A DNA stretch of 64,000 nucleotides from NCBI GenBank assembly GCA_030817875.1, contig JAUSZU010000001.1:6262001-6326000 (forward strand). The letters run 5' to 3'. Both the position numbers and the translations under genes were made by a program. Under the pieces are notes generated by a model. The model saw only the letters and a list, made by a program, of their open reading frames with translations. It made no database searches and was not told where the DNA came from. Below are positions 35,439 to 44,554 of the stretch, in pieces. How positions within the stretch are numbered: position 1 is the stretch's first letter; each line of letters begins with the position of its first letter. The stretch comes from Flavobacterium sp. W4I14 (lineage in GTDB: Bacteria > Bacteroidota > Bacteroidia > Sphingobacteriales > Sphingobacteriaceae).

Positions 35439-36383
35439 ATGCAAGAAAAAATTGTTGTTTTAGGCTCTAACGGGCAAATTGGTACCGAGTTGGTAACCAT
35501 GTTACGTAAAATATATGGTGATGATCATGTGGTTGCATGCGATATTCGCAGACCAGATTACGACATCAAAAACTCTGCACCGTTTGAATTTGTGAATGTG
35601 CTTGATAAGGAAATGATCAATGGTATTTTCCATAAATACAAACCAACACAGGTTTACCTTTTAGCAGCTTTATTATCGGCTACAGGTGAGCAGAATCCAA
35701 AATTGGCCTGGGATTTAAATATGAACGGCTTGCTGAATGTTTTAGATTTGGCTTTAGAATATAAAACGGCAAAGGTATATTGGCCAAGTTCAATCGCTGT
35801 ATTTGGCCCGAATTCGCCAAAAGATAATACCTCGCAATATTGCGTAATGGATCCGAATACAGTTTATGGAATCAGTAAACTGGCAGGAGAGCGCTGGTGC
35901 GAATATTATAACCAAAAATACGGATTAGATGTGAGGAGTATCCGTTATCCGGGATTAATCAGCTGGAAAGCTGCCCCTGGTGGTGGCACAACAGATTATG
36001 CGATCCATATTTTTCACGATGCATTGAAAAAAGGCAGTTATCAGAGTTTCTTAAATGCAGAAACGGAGTTGCCAATGATGTATATGGACGATGCGATCCG
36101 TGGAACTATTGAACTGATGGACGCACCGGCAGATCAGATTTCGGTGCGCAGCAGCTATAATTTTGGTGGGGTAAGTTTTACTCCTGAAGTTTTAGCAGCC
36201 GAAATCAGAAAACATATTCCAGATTTTACATTATCTTACGCCGCTAATGATCCCCGTCAGCAAATTGCAAATAGCTGGCCACGTTCTATCGACGATAACT
36301 ATGCTGCAAAAGATTGGGGATGGAAACCAGAGTTCGATTTATCGAAACTGACAATTGATATGTTAAATAATTTAAAAAAATAA
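35439..36383 (+). CDS. L-threonine 3-dehydrogenase, short-chain (SDR/epimerase) type
   Basis: A NAD-dependent epimerase-fold protein of 314 residues from this ATG. The nucleotide motif is VVLGSNGQIGTEL, the catalytic YxxxK is in DPNTVYGISKLAGERWCEYY, and SSIAVFGPNSP provides the catalytic Ser/Thr segment. The blocks DIRRPDYD, YLLAALLSATGEQNPKLAWD, RYPGLISWKAAPGGGTTDYA and NSWPRSIDD are characteristic of the short-chain threonine dehydrogenases, not of general sugar epimerases. It oxidises threonine to 2-amino-3-ketobutyrate, which kbl (at 56303) would split into glycine and acetyl-CoA. An in-frame TTG 21 bases upstream is rejected because it overlaps the promoter box. Confidence 0.85.
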   Translation: MQEKIVVLGSNGQIGTELVTMLRKIYGDDHVVACDIRRPDYDIKNSAPFEFVNVLDKEMINGIFHKYKPTQVYLLAALLSATGEQNPKLAWDLNMNGLLNVLDLALEYKTAKVYWPSSIAVFGPNSPKDNTSQYCVMDPNTVYGISKLAGERWCEYYNQKYGLDVRSIRYPGLISWKAAPGGGTTDYAIHIFHDALKKGSYQSFLNAETELPMMYMDDAIRGTIELMDAPADQISVRSSYNFGGVSFTPEVLAAEIRKHIPDFTLSYAANDPRQQIANSWPRSIDDNYAAKDWGWKPEFDLSKLTIDMLNNLKK

Positions 36384-36388
36384 TATAA

Positions 36389-36456
36389 AGATAGAGGGTT
36401 GAAAGGTTGAAGGCATAAGGTCTCCTATCTCAAATCTCCTATCTCAATACTCGAAA
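36389..36456. repeat. AAGGTTGAAGG/CTCCTATCTC repeat
   Basis: GGGTTGAAAGGTTGAAGGCATAAGG followed by two direct CTCCTATCTCAA copies between tdh and the YebC gene. Confidence 0.5.
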
Positions 36457-36457
36457 A

Positions 36458-37186
36458 ATGGGAAGAGCATTCGAATTTAGAAAAGAGAGAAAATTTAAGC
36501 GTTGGGCCAAAATGGCGGTTCAGTTTACGCGTATTGGTAAAGATATTGTAATGGCAGTTAAGGAGTCTGGACCTCATCCGGAAACCAACTCGCGCTTACG
36601 TACGGCTATGCAAAATGCCAAAGCGGTAAACATGCCAAAAGATAGGGTAGAGGCAGCTATTAAGCGTGCATCTGATAAATCGATGGCCAATTACGAAGAA
36701 ATTGTATATGAAGGTTATGCGCCGCACGGTGTTGCCGTTTTAATTGAAACGGCAACAGATAATACCAACCGTACCGTAGCAAACGTTCGTAGTTATTTTA
36801 ACAAAACGGATGGTTCTTTGGGTAAAACCGGATCGTTAGATTTCGTTTTTAGCCGCAAATCTGTTTTCCGTTTTGTACCGGCTGAAGGCTTAGACTTAGA
36901 AGAGCTAGAGTTTGAACTCATTGATGCTGGTTTAGAAGAATTATATGTAGAGGCTGATGAAGAAGGCAACGATATTGCTGTTGCTCAAGGTGCTTTCGAA
37001 AACTTTGGATCTTTACAAAAAGCTTTAGAGGAAAAAGGCATTGAGTTAAAGAGCTCAAAATTAGAGCGTATTGCTTTATCTCACCACGAGGTTACAGAAG
37101 AGCAGGCAGCTGATGTTTTGAAATTGATCGATAAGTTGGAGGAAGATGATGATGTACAGGCGGTTTACCATAATATGGCAGAGTAA
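36458..37186 (+). CDS. YebC/PmpR family protein (TACO1-like)
   Basis: A 242-residue cytoplasmic protein with the family blocks MGRAFEFRKERKFKRWAKMA, HPETNSRLRTAMQNAKAVNM, VIYEGYAPHGVAVLIETATD and FSRKSVFRF. Family members were first annotated as transcription regulators; more recent work connects them with translation through difficult motifs such as polyproline. Full length, no unusual features. It is followed by a strong terminator and preceded by a repeat, so it is probably transcribed alone or with tdh. Confidence 0.9.
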   Translation: MGRAFEFRKERKFKRWAKMAVQFTRIGKDIVMAVKESGPHPETNSRLRTAMQNAKAVNMPKDRVEAAIKRASDKSMANYEEIVYEGYAPHGVAVLIETATDNTNRTVANVRSYFNKTDGSLGKTGSLDFVFSRKSVFRFVPAEGLDLEELEFELIDAGLEELYVEADEEGNDIAVAQGAFENFGSLQKALEEKGIELKSSKLERIALSHHEVTEEQAADVLKLIDKLEEDDDVQAVYHNMAE

Positions 37187-37208
37187 TATCAATTAGAATA
37201 TTTTACAA

Positions 37209-37240
37209 GAGCCTGAAGATTTTTTCTTCAGGCTTTTTTT
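37209..37240 (+). terminator. Rho-independent terminator of the YebC-family gene
   Basis: AAGAGCCTGAAGA-TTTTT-TCTTCAGGCTTTTTTTT: a perfect stem with a long T run, about 20 bases after the stop. Confidence 0.85.
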
Positions 37241-37269
37241 TGTGGTTTTTGTTTTTTTGAAGAGCAAAA

Positions 37270-37360
37270 CCTGTGCTTATCGATTACAGCAGTCCCGTCA
37301 TCATTTCAAGTCCTCTCCCGATGAAGAATCGGGATCCGGGCTTTCCATTTTGTCGGGTCT
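37270..37360. repeat. CCGGGCTTTCC-type dispersed sequence with hairpin
   Basis: G+C-richer island with the hairpin TCCCGATGAAGAATCGGGA (37317-37334) next to CCGGGCTTTCC, sharing its core with islands at 10191-10320 and 17410-17520. Confidence 0.45.
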
Positions 37361-37372
37361 AGGTTACTCCTC

Positions 37373-37462
37373 TCGTCTTAGCGTCTCGCTAAGACCTCCC
37401 AATTTATGCGTTTTCCAATTTATATGGTGAAAAACTAAGGTCTTAGCGAGACGCTAAGACTA
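37373..37462. repeat. GTCTTAGCGAGACGCTAAGAC palindromic pair
   Basis: Two copies, GTCTTAGCGTCTCGCTAAGAC (37375-37395) and GTCTTAGCGAGACGCTAAGAC (37441-37461), each a self-complementary hairpin, separated by 45 bases. A third copy with a changed loop is at 61459-61479. Confidence 0.75.
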
Positions 37463-37472
37463 GATGAAGATA

Positions 37473-37504
37473 GATACTGAAACAAGTTCAGTAAGGCGGA
37501 TCGT
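37473..37504. repeat. Diverged unit of the CTGAATTTATTTCAG family
   Basis: GATACTGAAACAAGTTCAGT through GGCGGATCG aligns with the right unit at 774-803 with several substitutions. Confidence 0.5.
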
Positions 37505-37508
37505 TCTA

Positions 37509-38288
37509 CTATTTCATATGTGAAAATAGCCAGGTTAACAATTCTGGCTCTGCAAAGGCGCTGTCCCAGCTATTGTGGTTGGCATTTGGATACAGCGTAA
37601 ACTTCACCTCATCACCAACCGTTTTCAAACGTTCGGCAATGGCAATCGAAAAAGCCGGATCAACTACATCATCTTTTGCACCATGGAAAATCCAAAGCGG
37701 TATTTTTTGATATTTTTTAATATTGTTGGTGTTATCGCCACCACAGATGGCAATGGCAGCGGCAAATTTGCGGCGTTCCCTTCTTAACAGCTCATAAGTA
37801 CCCATTGCCCCCATTGATAAACCGCCCACATACACCTGATCTTTGTTTATATAAGGTTTATTAAGGAAGTTTTTAACCATGCCTTGTAACGCATGCATAA
37901 TTTTGGTTGGCTTGCCACCTTCCACAAAACTGATTCTCCTTTTACCTTTTGCATCTTTCTCAAAATTGGCATTTGCCCAAAAATCGTTTGATGGACACTG
38001 AGGGAAAACAATAATAGCAGGGAAATTTTTGCGTATATCGTTTTTTAAGAACAATTTTCCACCGTGTACCAGTTGACTGGCATTATCGTTACCTCTTTCT
38101 CCGCTTCCATGCAGAAAAAATATGATCGGATATTTTTGGTCGGGATTAAAATTCTCGGGAAACAGGATTCTGTAGTAAATAGAATCCTTCCCTTTGATAA
38201 AGCTTCCCCTGTCGTATTTTTTTAAGTCTTGAGCGTTTAAAAAGAGTACTGAAAAAAGAATGCAGATGGTAAAAAAAATCTTTTTCAT
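37509..38288 (-). CDS. Secreted alpha/beta-hydrolase (esterase family)
   Basis: A signal peptide (MKKIFFTICILFSVLFLNAQ) and an alpha/beta-hydrolase fold of the PHB-depolymerase/dienelactone type. Motifs: oxyanion region FFLHGSGERGNDNASQL, the nucleophile Ser in VGGLSMGAMGTYEL, the acidic residue in FHGAKDDVVDP, and the His in YPNANHNSWDSAF. Length 259 residues. It follows the GH3 gene in the PUL direction but beyond a probable terminator, so it may be expressed separately. Deacylation of acylated polysaccharide is a reasonable guess. Confidence 0.82.
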   Translation of the reverse strand: MKKIFFTICILFSVLFLNAQDLKKYDRGSFIKGKDSIYYRILFPENFNPDQKYPIIFFLHGSGERGNDNASQLVHGGKLFLKNDIRKNFPAIIVFPQCPSNDFWANANFEKDAKGKRRISFVEGGKPTKIMHALQGMVKNFLNKPYINKDQVYVGGLSMGAMGTYELLRRERRKFAAAIAICGGDNTNNIKKYQKIPLWIFHGAKDDVVDPAFSIAIAERLKTVGDEVKFTLYPNANHNSWDSAFAEPELLTWLFSHMK

Positions 38289-38387
38289 CCGTTTTATATT
38301 ATTTTTAAAGGTGATGAAGTTATCATGATTTGTTAATTTAAGTTTGTATTTTGATCAATCATGATGGTTTCATTTAACAAAAATAGA

Positions 38388-38420
38388 AAACCCTGGCTAC
38401 TTTACAATAGCACAGGGTTC
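38388..38420 (-). terminator. Probable terminator after the GH3 gene
   Basis: AACCCTG(GCT)...(AGC)CAGGGTT, followed by TTTTCTATTTTTG on the minus-strand transcript. Confidence 0.6.
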
Positions 38421-38440
38421 ATAACCAAACCTAATTGTCT

Positions 38441-40738
38441 TTATTTCAGTGTAAAAGATGCTTCTTTTACATCACGTGAATTTGTTCCGATAAATACTTT
38501 AAAATCGCCCGGCTCTGCTACGAATTTTAAGTCAGCATTGTAAAACTTAAGATCATTTTCAGAAATGTTGAAAGTGACGGTTTTACTTTCTCCCGCTTTT
38601 AAATTAATCTTTTGAAAACCTTTTAGCTCTTTAACCGGACGGGTAATGCTTCCCACAAGATCCTGGATGTACAATTGGACAACCTCTTTGCCATCATATT
38701 TACCCGTATTGCTTAGCGTAACCGATGCCGTTATCGTTTTCCCTTTGGTTAAGGTATTAGAACTCAACTTAACATCGCTATAACTGAACATAGTATAGCT
38801 CAGGCCAAAACCGAATGGATATAAAGGATCGTTGCTTACATCTAAATAATTGGAACGGAATTTTTCGAACCATTTACCCTCTGCCAGCGGTCTGCCGGTG
38901 TTTTTATGTGCATAATACAAAGGCACCTGACCTACATTTTGAGGGAAAGTTGCACTTAATTTACCCGAAGGATTAACATCACCAAAAAGTACATCAGCAA
39001 TTGCATTTCCTGCTTCACTACCCGGGAACCAAACATTTAAAATGGACGGAATATTTTCCTGCTCCCAGTTTAATGCCAATGGACGCCCTGTAAACAACAC
39101 CAATACCACTGGTTTACCAGTTTTAGCCAATGCTTTTAGGAGGTTTTTCTGCGTTTCAGGAATCTGGATGTCGGTTACACTGCTGCTTTCGCCTGTAAAT
39201 TCAGAACCTTCACCAATGGTAGCCACAATAACGTCTGATTTTTTTGCAACTTCTAAAGCTTCTTTAATCATTTCTGCTTCGGTTCGTGAGTCGCGTTTGT
39301 AAGTTGGATTGTGGATGTTTACGTAACGGTGCTCCATAGCAGAATCTGCTAAAAAATTAGCGCCACGTGCAGTTAAAATTTTCGCTTTATCACCCAAAAC
39401 ATTTTTTAAACCTTGAAGCACGGTTACCGATTTATCAAAAAGGGCAGCAACACTCCAGGTACCGTACATGTTGGCGGTATTATCTGCCAATGGACCGATT
39501 AAGCCAATAGTACCTGATTTTTTTAATGGAAGTACATTATTGTTATTTTTTAGTAATACAAAGCTTTCAGCTGCGATTTCGCGTGCAACCTGACGGTTAG
39601 CTGGACTAAAAACCTCTTTTTCTGCTCTTTCTGCATTACAGAATTTATAAGGATCAGCAAATAAGCCCAGTTTGTATTTGGCCTGAAGCACTAATCGGCA
39701 GGCCCTGTCTATCTGTGCCATGCCAACTTTTTTCTCAGCCAATGATTTTTTTAAAGTACCTAAAAAGCCTTCGCCCACCATATCCATATCAATGCCAGCA
39801 TTTAAAGCCAGGGCAGAAACAGTTTGTAAATCGCCCATACCGTGTGCAATCATTTCAGGAATACCCGTATAATCGGTTACCACAAAACCTTTAAAGCCCC
39901 ATTGGTTACGTAAAACATCAGTCATTAACCATTTACTTCCGGTAGCAGGAATGCCATCAACCTCGTTAAAAGAAGCCATTATGCTGGCTGCTCCAGCCTC
40001 AACCGCGGCTTTGTATGGTGGGAAATATTCATTATACATACGCACCTTGCTCATATCGGTGGTATTATAATCTCTGCCCGCTTCAGCAGCACCATAAAGC
40101 GCATAATGTTTTACGCAGGCTAAAATTTCGTTATTGGCCTGAAGTTTACCTTGATAACCTTTCACCATGGCTGCGGCAATTTGTGAACCTAAATAAGCAT
40201 CCTCTCCACTTCCTTCGGAAATGCGGCCCCAGCGTGGGTCTCTAGAAATATCAACCATAGGAGAGAAGGTCCAGTTAATTCCACTTGCACTGGCTTCTAT
40301 TGCAGCAACCCTTGCCGATTTTTGTACTGTGGCCATATCCCATACGCAACTCATTCCTAATGGGATTGGGAAAACGGTATTATAACCGTGGATAACATCC
40401 ATTCCGAAAAGCAAAGGAATTTTCATTCGACTGTTTTCTACTGCAATCTTTTGAACCGCTTTTATCTTATCTACCCCTTTAATGTTGAATAAACCACCAA
40501 CTTGTCCATCTCTGATTTTTTTAGAAATGTCGCTGCTGTTGGCCTGTCCGGTAGTGATATCGCCAGAACTTGGCAGGTTCAGCTGACCAATTTTTTCATC
40601 AACGGTCATTTTCGCCATCAGATTGCTGATGAAGGTATTCATCTTTGCATCTGCTGCCGAAACAGGTTTTTTTGTTTGTGCTGATCCGTTCAGTACAAAC
40701 AGGGTTAAAAAAACTACCAGGATATTCGCTCTCTTCAT
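38441..40738 (-). CDS. Glycoside hydrolase family 3 beta-glucosidase (BglX-like)
   Basis: Secreted, periplasmic GH3 enzyme of 765 residues with the signal MKRANILVVFLTLFVLNGSA. Three domains: N-terminal TIM barrel (MTVDEKIGQLNLPSSGD, KIPLLFGMDVIHGYNTVFP, DPRWGRISEGSGED), the nucleophile Asp289 in VTDYTGIPEM, the second alpha/beta domain with the Glu in EGSEFTGESS, and a C-terminal fibronectin III-like domain (GFGLSYTMFSYSDVKLSS). Exo-acting beta-glucosidases of this type remove terminal glucose from oligosaccharides made by the GH144-like partner. It is the last but one gene of the PUL. Confidence 0.92.
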   Translation of the reverse strand: MKRANILVVFLTLFVLNGSAQTKKPVSAADAKMNTFISNLMAKMTVDEKIGQLNLPSSGDITTGQANSSDISKKIRDGQVGGLFNIKGVDKIKAVQKIAVENSRMKIPLLFGMDVIHGYNTVFPIPLGMSCVWDMATVQKSARVAAIEASASGINWTFSPMVDISRDPRWGRISEGSGEDAYLGSQIAAAMVKGYQGKLQANNEILACVKHYALYGAAEAGRDYNTTDMSKVRMYNEYFPPYKAAVEAGAASIMASFNEVDGIPATGSKWLMTDVLRNQWGFKGFVVTDYTGIPEMIAHGMGDLQTVSALALNAGIDMDMVGEGFLGTLKKSLAEKKVGMAQIDRACRLVLQAKYKLGLFADPYKFCNAERAEKEVFSPANRQVAREIAAESFVLLKNNNNVLPLKKSGTIGLIGPLADNTANMYGTWSVAALFDKSVTVLQGLKNVLGDKAKILTARGANFLADSAMEHRYVNIHNPTYKRDSRTEAEMIKEALEVAKKSDVIVATIGEGSEFTGESSSVTDIQIPETQKNLLKALAKTGKPVVLVLFTGRPLALNWEQENIPSILNVWFPGSEAGNAIADVLFGDVNPSGKLSATFPQNVGQVPLYYAHKNTGRPLAEGKWFEKFRSNYLDVSNDPLYPFGFGLSYTMFSYSDVKLSSNTLTKGKTITASVTLSNTGKYDGKEVVQLYIQDLVGSITRPVKELKGFQKINLKAGESKTVTFNISENDLKFYNADLKFVAEPGDFKVFIGTNSRDVKEASFTLK

Positions 40739-40770
40739 TATATGTGTGTTTTATTCTTTTTATTAGTTGG

Positions 40771-40873
40771 CGCTCGTTTCCAACGAATGCCTAAATAGCT
40801 TTACGATTTTATCGTGTTTTAACATTGATCGCTAAAAGCGATTGGTTTATTTTTACACTCGTTACAAACGAGC
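40771..40873. repeat. GCTCGTTTCCAACGA-type inverted element
   Basis: CGCTCGTTTCCAACGAATGCC at one end and CACTCGTTACAAACGAGC at the other, with small inner palindromes such as CGATTTTATCG and TCGCTAAAAGCGA. It lies between the GH3 and GH43-like genes and is non-coding. Confidence 0.55.
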
Positions 40874-40885
40874 ATGAACATTATT

Positions 40886-42640
40886 TTAATCAACTTTCTT
40901 TACTTCCGTTTTTGTGGATACACCATTCTCATTTATTGCTTCAATGGTAAAATAATAAGCTTTTTGGCTGTCCATTGCTTTGAACCAGTACTCGTTAAAA
41001 TCATGGATCATGATGCAATTGTATAGCTTATCTGGCGCGGTACCGTAGTAAAGATTATAGGCAAATGCACTATCAACAGGCTCCCATTTGATGTAGGCGC
41101 TGCGTTTATCTTTTTCTGTCCTCAATACAATCAGGTTTTTAACCTTTGTTGGTTTTTCTCCATTTCCATTACCGAAAACACGTAAGCCGCTAATGGCAAA
41201 TTTTCCGGTTGGCATGTGGATGTTTACCATTTTGATGAACCTGGTTTTAACTGGCTTTTGGAGTTCAATATAATCGTGCGGCACGTCGGTTTTATTCTGG
41301 CTTTTATCAACCAGGGTAGTCCATTTTTTACCGTCAGTTGATGATAAAATCTTATATTGATGGTAAATTCCGATCTGTTTACCAATAAATTCGGCATCCT
41401 GATCAGCATAATTAATCTGGATGGCATTAACGGTTGCCAGGCTACCCAGATCGGTTTGGATCCATTCTCCATTATTAGCGGTTTTGGCACTCCAATAGGT
41501 CTTAATGCTTTCATCAACAGCATTATTGGCATTAAAGCTTCCTAAAGTTGAAGAAACCGTAACGGGTTTTTTATAGTTGATGAGCATCCAGCCTGGGCCG
41601 GCAGGGCCGCCTTCCCTTCTTTCGGAAGGTAGATAGAGGGGATAGTCTCCAAAAGCAGTATTGGTCCACATCACATCGTCTTTATCAAAACCGGTTGGCC
41701 AGATACCCATTCTGCGCTCCCAGGTGTTTTTTACACAGATAATGCTCGTAGAAATGTGCCAGTAATTTTTACTGTTATCCTGAAAGGTTGCACCATGCCC
41801 TGCACCACGCGAAAATCCACCGCCTTTATAACTTAAAGGATCAGATTGAGGAGTGAATGGGCTATCATAAAATAAAGGTTTGGTTCCAACCACCACTCCA
41901 TCAGAATAACCGCTAAATTCGGTTCCTGGTGCGCCGTATTGAAAGTAGTATTTGCCATTATGTTTGGTCATCCATGCGCCTTCGGCAAAAGGATCAAGAA
42001 ATGTATTGTCCATATATTCGCCAAAACGCTGCCAGCCATATCTCCAGCTTTCGAGCAGGTACATTGGTGTGCGGGTGCCTTTAGGTTGAAAAGTTTTGCG
42101 GTCTAATTCTACGCCATACATGGGATAATTGTTGCTGCTTCCGTTGTACATGTAAAACTTGCCATCGTCATCGGTAAAAAATGATGGATCCCAGCCACCG
42201 ATTTCTAAAGAATCCACCAGCGGAAACCATTTGTTCCCTTTCGGGTCGGTACTTCCCCATAAAGTGAAATTTTTAGTGTAAGTACTCCCGAAAACGACCA
42301 TGGTATCGCCAACAATACCTACACCAGGAGCACATAATTCATCTTTTGTTTTGTTCCACGGGCGAAGAAATTTTCTTTCGTGAAATTTCCAGTTCAGCAT
42401 ATCTGCGCTATGCCAATAACCCCACTGATTAGTACTGAAAAGATAGAAATCGCCTTTATAATTTACAATCACCGGATCGGCGGTGGCACGGTGTTTCCCC
42501 CATTCAGTAAAAGATTCGAAAGGTGTGTAACCATAATCTATATTGATTGGGTTGCAATACGTTTTTTGCTGAGCGTATGCAGCATAAGTACCACAGAACA
42601 GTAATGAAATTAAAAATATTTTGAATAAATGTTTAGCCAT
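40886..42640 (-). CDS. GH43-like five-bladed beta-propeller enzyme with discoidin (F5/8 C) and FN3 modules
   Basis: A signal peptide (HLFKIFLISLLFCGTYAAYA) leads to a five-bladed propeller (about residues 25-335). Candidate catalytic acids are Asp in RATADPVIVN, Asp in GGWDPSFF and Glu in FAEGAWMT, following the GH43 order. A discoidin/carbohydrate-binding domain follows (about 355-490, NAVDESIKTYWSAKTANNGE), then an FN3-like domain (about 495-582). The GH43 assignment comes from order and spacing of the acidic motifs; substrate is unclear, with arabinan, xylan or galactan side chains among the family's usual targets. It ends 245 bases before the start of the GH3 gene. Confidence 0.8.
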   Translation of the reverse strand: MAKHLFKIFLISLLFCGTYAAYAQQKTYCNPINIDYGYTPFESFTEWGKHRATADPVIVNYKGDFYLFSTNQWGYWHSADMLNWKFHERKFLRPWNKTKDELCAPGVGIVGDTMVVFGSTYTKNFTLWGSTDPKGNKWFPLVDSLEIGGWDPSFFTDDDGKFYMYNGSSNNYPMYGVELDRKTFQPKGTRTPMYLLESWRYGWQRFGEYMDNTFLDPFAEGAWMTKHNGKYYFQYGAPGTEFSGYSDGVVVGTKPLFYDSPFTPQSDPLSYKGGGFSRGAGHGATFQDNSKNYWHISTSIICVKNTWERRMGIWPTGFDKDDVMWTNTAFGDYPLYLPSERREGGPAGPGWMLINYKKPVTVSSTLGSFNANNAVDESIKTYWSAKTANNGEWIQTDLGSLATVNAIQINYADQDAEFIGKQIGIYHQYKILSSTDGKKWTTLVDKSQNKTDVPHDYIELQKPVKTRFIKMVNIHMPTGKFAISGLRVFGNGNGEKPTKVKNLIVLRTEKDKRSAYIKWEPVDSAFAYNLYYGTAPDKLYNCIMIHDFNEYWFKAMDSQKAYYFTIEAINENGVSTKTEVKKVD

Positions 42641-42654
42641 TATTATTATGGGGA

Positions 42655-43056
42655 TTAATTAAAAATGTTTATTCGTGCACAGCTCGAACAGCCAATTGCC
42701 ATTCCGCTCACGCTTAGTCCGGTAACGTGCGATTGATGCTCCCAGTAAACCCACATATCATGTGCGCCACCTGGTGAAGTTAATTTTACAGTGTAAATGT
42801 CTCCGTTTTCTGGTATTTGCCCGATTACTGTTCCGCTCGGCGAGTTTGGTGGGATAAAGAAGGAATAAACACCACCACTGGTATTGTTTTCTAACGTTAC
42901 ATATACGCCATCGCTCGTAGAATTTGTTGCGGTTACATTTACGATTGCAAACTGTGATTTTATGGTTTTATGTTTAGCGCCAGGTACGGTAGTGAAGCCC
43001 GAATTTAGGGTCACAAATCCTATCATTGCTGTTAATATTAAAATTATTCTTTTCAT
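42655..43056 (-). CDS. Small secreted protein of unknown function
   Basis: A signal peptide (MKRIILILTAMIGFVTLNSG) and a 110-residue beta-rich mature region, for example VTATNSTSDGVYVTLENN, GVYSFFIPPNSPSGTVIGQI and HDMWVYWEHQSHVTGL. It ends with a Cys pair, GCSSCARIN. The position between GH144-like and GH43-like genes and 15-base spacing put it in the PUL operon. A small immunoglobulin-like or carbohydrate-binding role is possible, but I cannot assign a family. Confidence 0.65.
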   Translation of the reverse strand: MKRIILILTAMIGFVTLNSGFTTVPGAKHKTIKSQFAIVNVTATNSTSDGVYVTLENNTSGGVYSFFIPPNSPSGTVIGQIPENGDIYTVKLTSPGGAHDMWVYWEHQSHVTGLSVSGMAIGCSSCARINIFN

Positions 43057-43114
43057 GGTTCTGTAGATTTAATTTGAAATATATGATGGCTAAACATTTA
43101 TATACTACTGAATA

Positions 43115-44488
43115 CTATGGCTTAAATTGGAAATCCAATTTCTTTAATCCATTTTGAACATCTTTGTTTCCCATAAAAAGCTTCCAAAGTAGTCCCGATC
43201 TGTAATTTTCGATCATCACTACCATTGGTCCTTGGTCAATGCCCAAATATCTTTTCGGATACCAGTTATCGGTTTCAGAAAAAGCATCATAGAAACCATA
43301 TTTGCCCCAAACTTTATCGCCTAGATCCTCATAAAGATGCCTGATTACTTTCATCGATTCTTTTGGCGTGTATGGGATTGATGATATAGCTGCAGTAGGA
43401 GAGATTACGCCAAAATCTTCCTGAGGGTTATGTGCTGCATAACCTTTTACCGAATAACTGGCCGTTAAGCCCCAGTTATTTCCTCCATAACCTTTAAATT
43501 TCTTAGGATTCGCTACACAATAGTCGTGTATGGCCAGTGTATGGTTTACGTTGTTTTCCCAATAATCGGCATAACGGTCTTTCAATCCTTTCGGGTTTAA
43601 ACCTAAATAAGAATAATGTGCCCAAAATAATGGTCCTACTGAATTTTTTTGCCCTTGATAATCAAGTGTAAAGGGATGTCCATAAAATTTGAAATTGGTT
43701 TTAATTTCGCCATTTCTTGCCCAGCCTTCGTGATAAACCTCTGCAGGAACACCATGTGTAGGGGAAGAAGCGGCCATTACATACATGATCAAACATTCGT
43801 TGTAGCCTTTAACGGGAAAATTCATTTCCCATTTGTACGCTGGCGACCAATGCCAGTACAATACATTTTGGCCATTGCGGTACCAATTGAAATCGATTCC
43901 TTTCCAAAGTTGATCTGCCTTTTTTGCCAAAGCTTTTTCAGATTCAGTCCCATTTTTATAATATTCGTTAATACAGATTAAGGACTGCGCAACAAAAGAA
44001 GTTTCTACGAGATCTCCTCCATTATCTTTTTGTCCAAACGGACGTACTTTCCCTGTTTCACCATTTATCCAATGTGGCCATGCGCCATGAAAGCGATCAG
44101 TCTTGGAAAGGAAATCCAGTATTTTGTTTAAACGGTCTAATCCTTCTTTTTTTGTTACATAACCTCTATCAATACCGCTTAAAATGGCCATCAAGCCAAA
44201 GCCAGTTGCACCGGTTGCTACTGTATTCTTATCATTTTCCGGGTATAGGTTATCTACATGAAAGCGTTCTCTACCAGCACCCGATTTGGGTTCAGCCCCA
44301 TCCCAAAAATACTGAAAGGTCTGTTTTTGCACGAGATCCAATAATTCAATGTCGGTAAGGTTTTTTTTAATGGTGAGATCGGGATTATAGTGGCCGTTTT
44401 TAGTTTTTGTACAAGCGCTAACAAGCAAAAAGGAGCAAAGCGTGGCTACCAGTATAAGTGTAATTTTCTTTGGGTCGGTTTTCAACAT
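43115..44488 (-). CDS. GH144-like (glycoamylase family) lipoprotein
   Basis: Surface or periplasmic lipoprotein: the leader LILVATLCSFLLVSAC ends in a lipobox Cys. The start at the internal ATG (MLKTDPKKIT) gives the better leader; one four codons upstream exists. The rest is an alpha/alpha-barrel of the glycoamylase family: QKQTFQYFWDGAEPKSG, YPENDKNTVATGATGFGLMA, WPHWINGETGKVRPFG, DLVETSFVAQSLI, YKWEMNFPVKGYNECLIMY, and at the end YLGIDQGPMVVMIENYRSG. Characterised family members in GH144 are endo-beta-1,2-glucanases; others are less well known. Next to SusCD, GH3 and GH43 it points to beta-glucan, possibly beta-1,2-glucan. Confidence 0.85.
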   Translation of the reverse strand: MLKTDPKKITLILVATLCSFLLVSACTKTKNGHYNPDLTIKKNLTDIELLDLVQKQTFQYFWDGAEPKSGAGRERFHVDNLYPENDKNTVATGATGFGLMAILSGIDRGYVTKKEGLDRLNKILDFLSKTDRFHGAWPHWINGETGKVRPFGQKDNGGDLVETSFVAQSLICINEYYKNGTESEKALAKKADQLWKGIDFNWYRNGQNVLYWHWSPAYKWEMNFPVKGYNECLIMYVMAASSPTHGVPAEVYHEGWARNGEIKTNFKFYGHPFTLDYQGQKNSVGPLFWAHYSYLGLNPKGLKDRYADYWENNVNHTLAIHDYCVANPKKFKGYGGNNWGLTASYSVKGYAAHNPQEDFGVISPTAAISSIPYTPKESMKVIRHLYEDLGDKVWGKYGFYDAFSETDNWYPKRYLGIDQGPMVVMIENYRSGLLWKLFMGNKDVQNGLKKLDFQFKP

Positions 44489-44508
44489 AGCACGGAACAA
44501 AGGAAAGA

Positions 44509-44538
44509 AAGGTTGTCAGTATTAACCGACAACCTTTA
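44509..44538 (-). terminator. Stem-loop between susD-like and GH144-like genes
   Basis: AAAGGTTGTC...GACAACCTTT, 10-base stem, 10-base loop, about 17 bases beyond the susD stop. Not followed by a strong T run, so likely an attenuating or RNA-processing site that lowers downstream enzyme expression. Confidence 0.5.
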
Positions 44539-44554
44539 TTAAAAGATTTAAATT

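Noticed and set aside
37187..37508. tRNA or structured RNA in the island-rich gap
   Set aside because: The hairpins belong to repeat families found elsewhere and no tRNA fold can be drawn.
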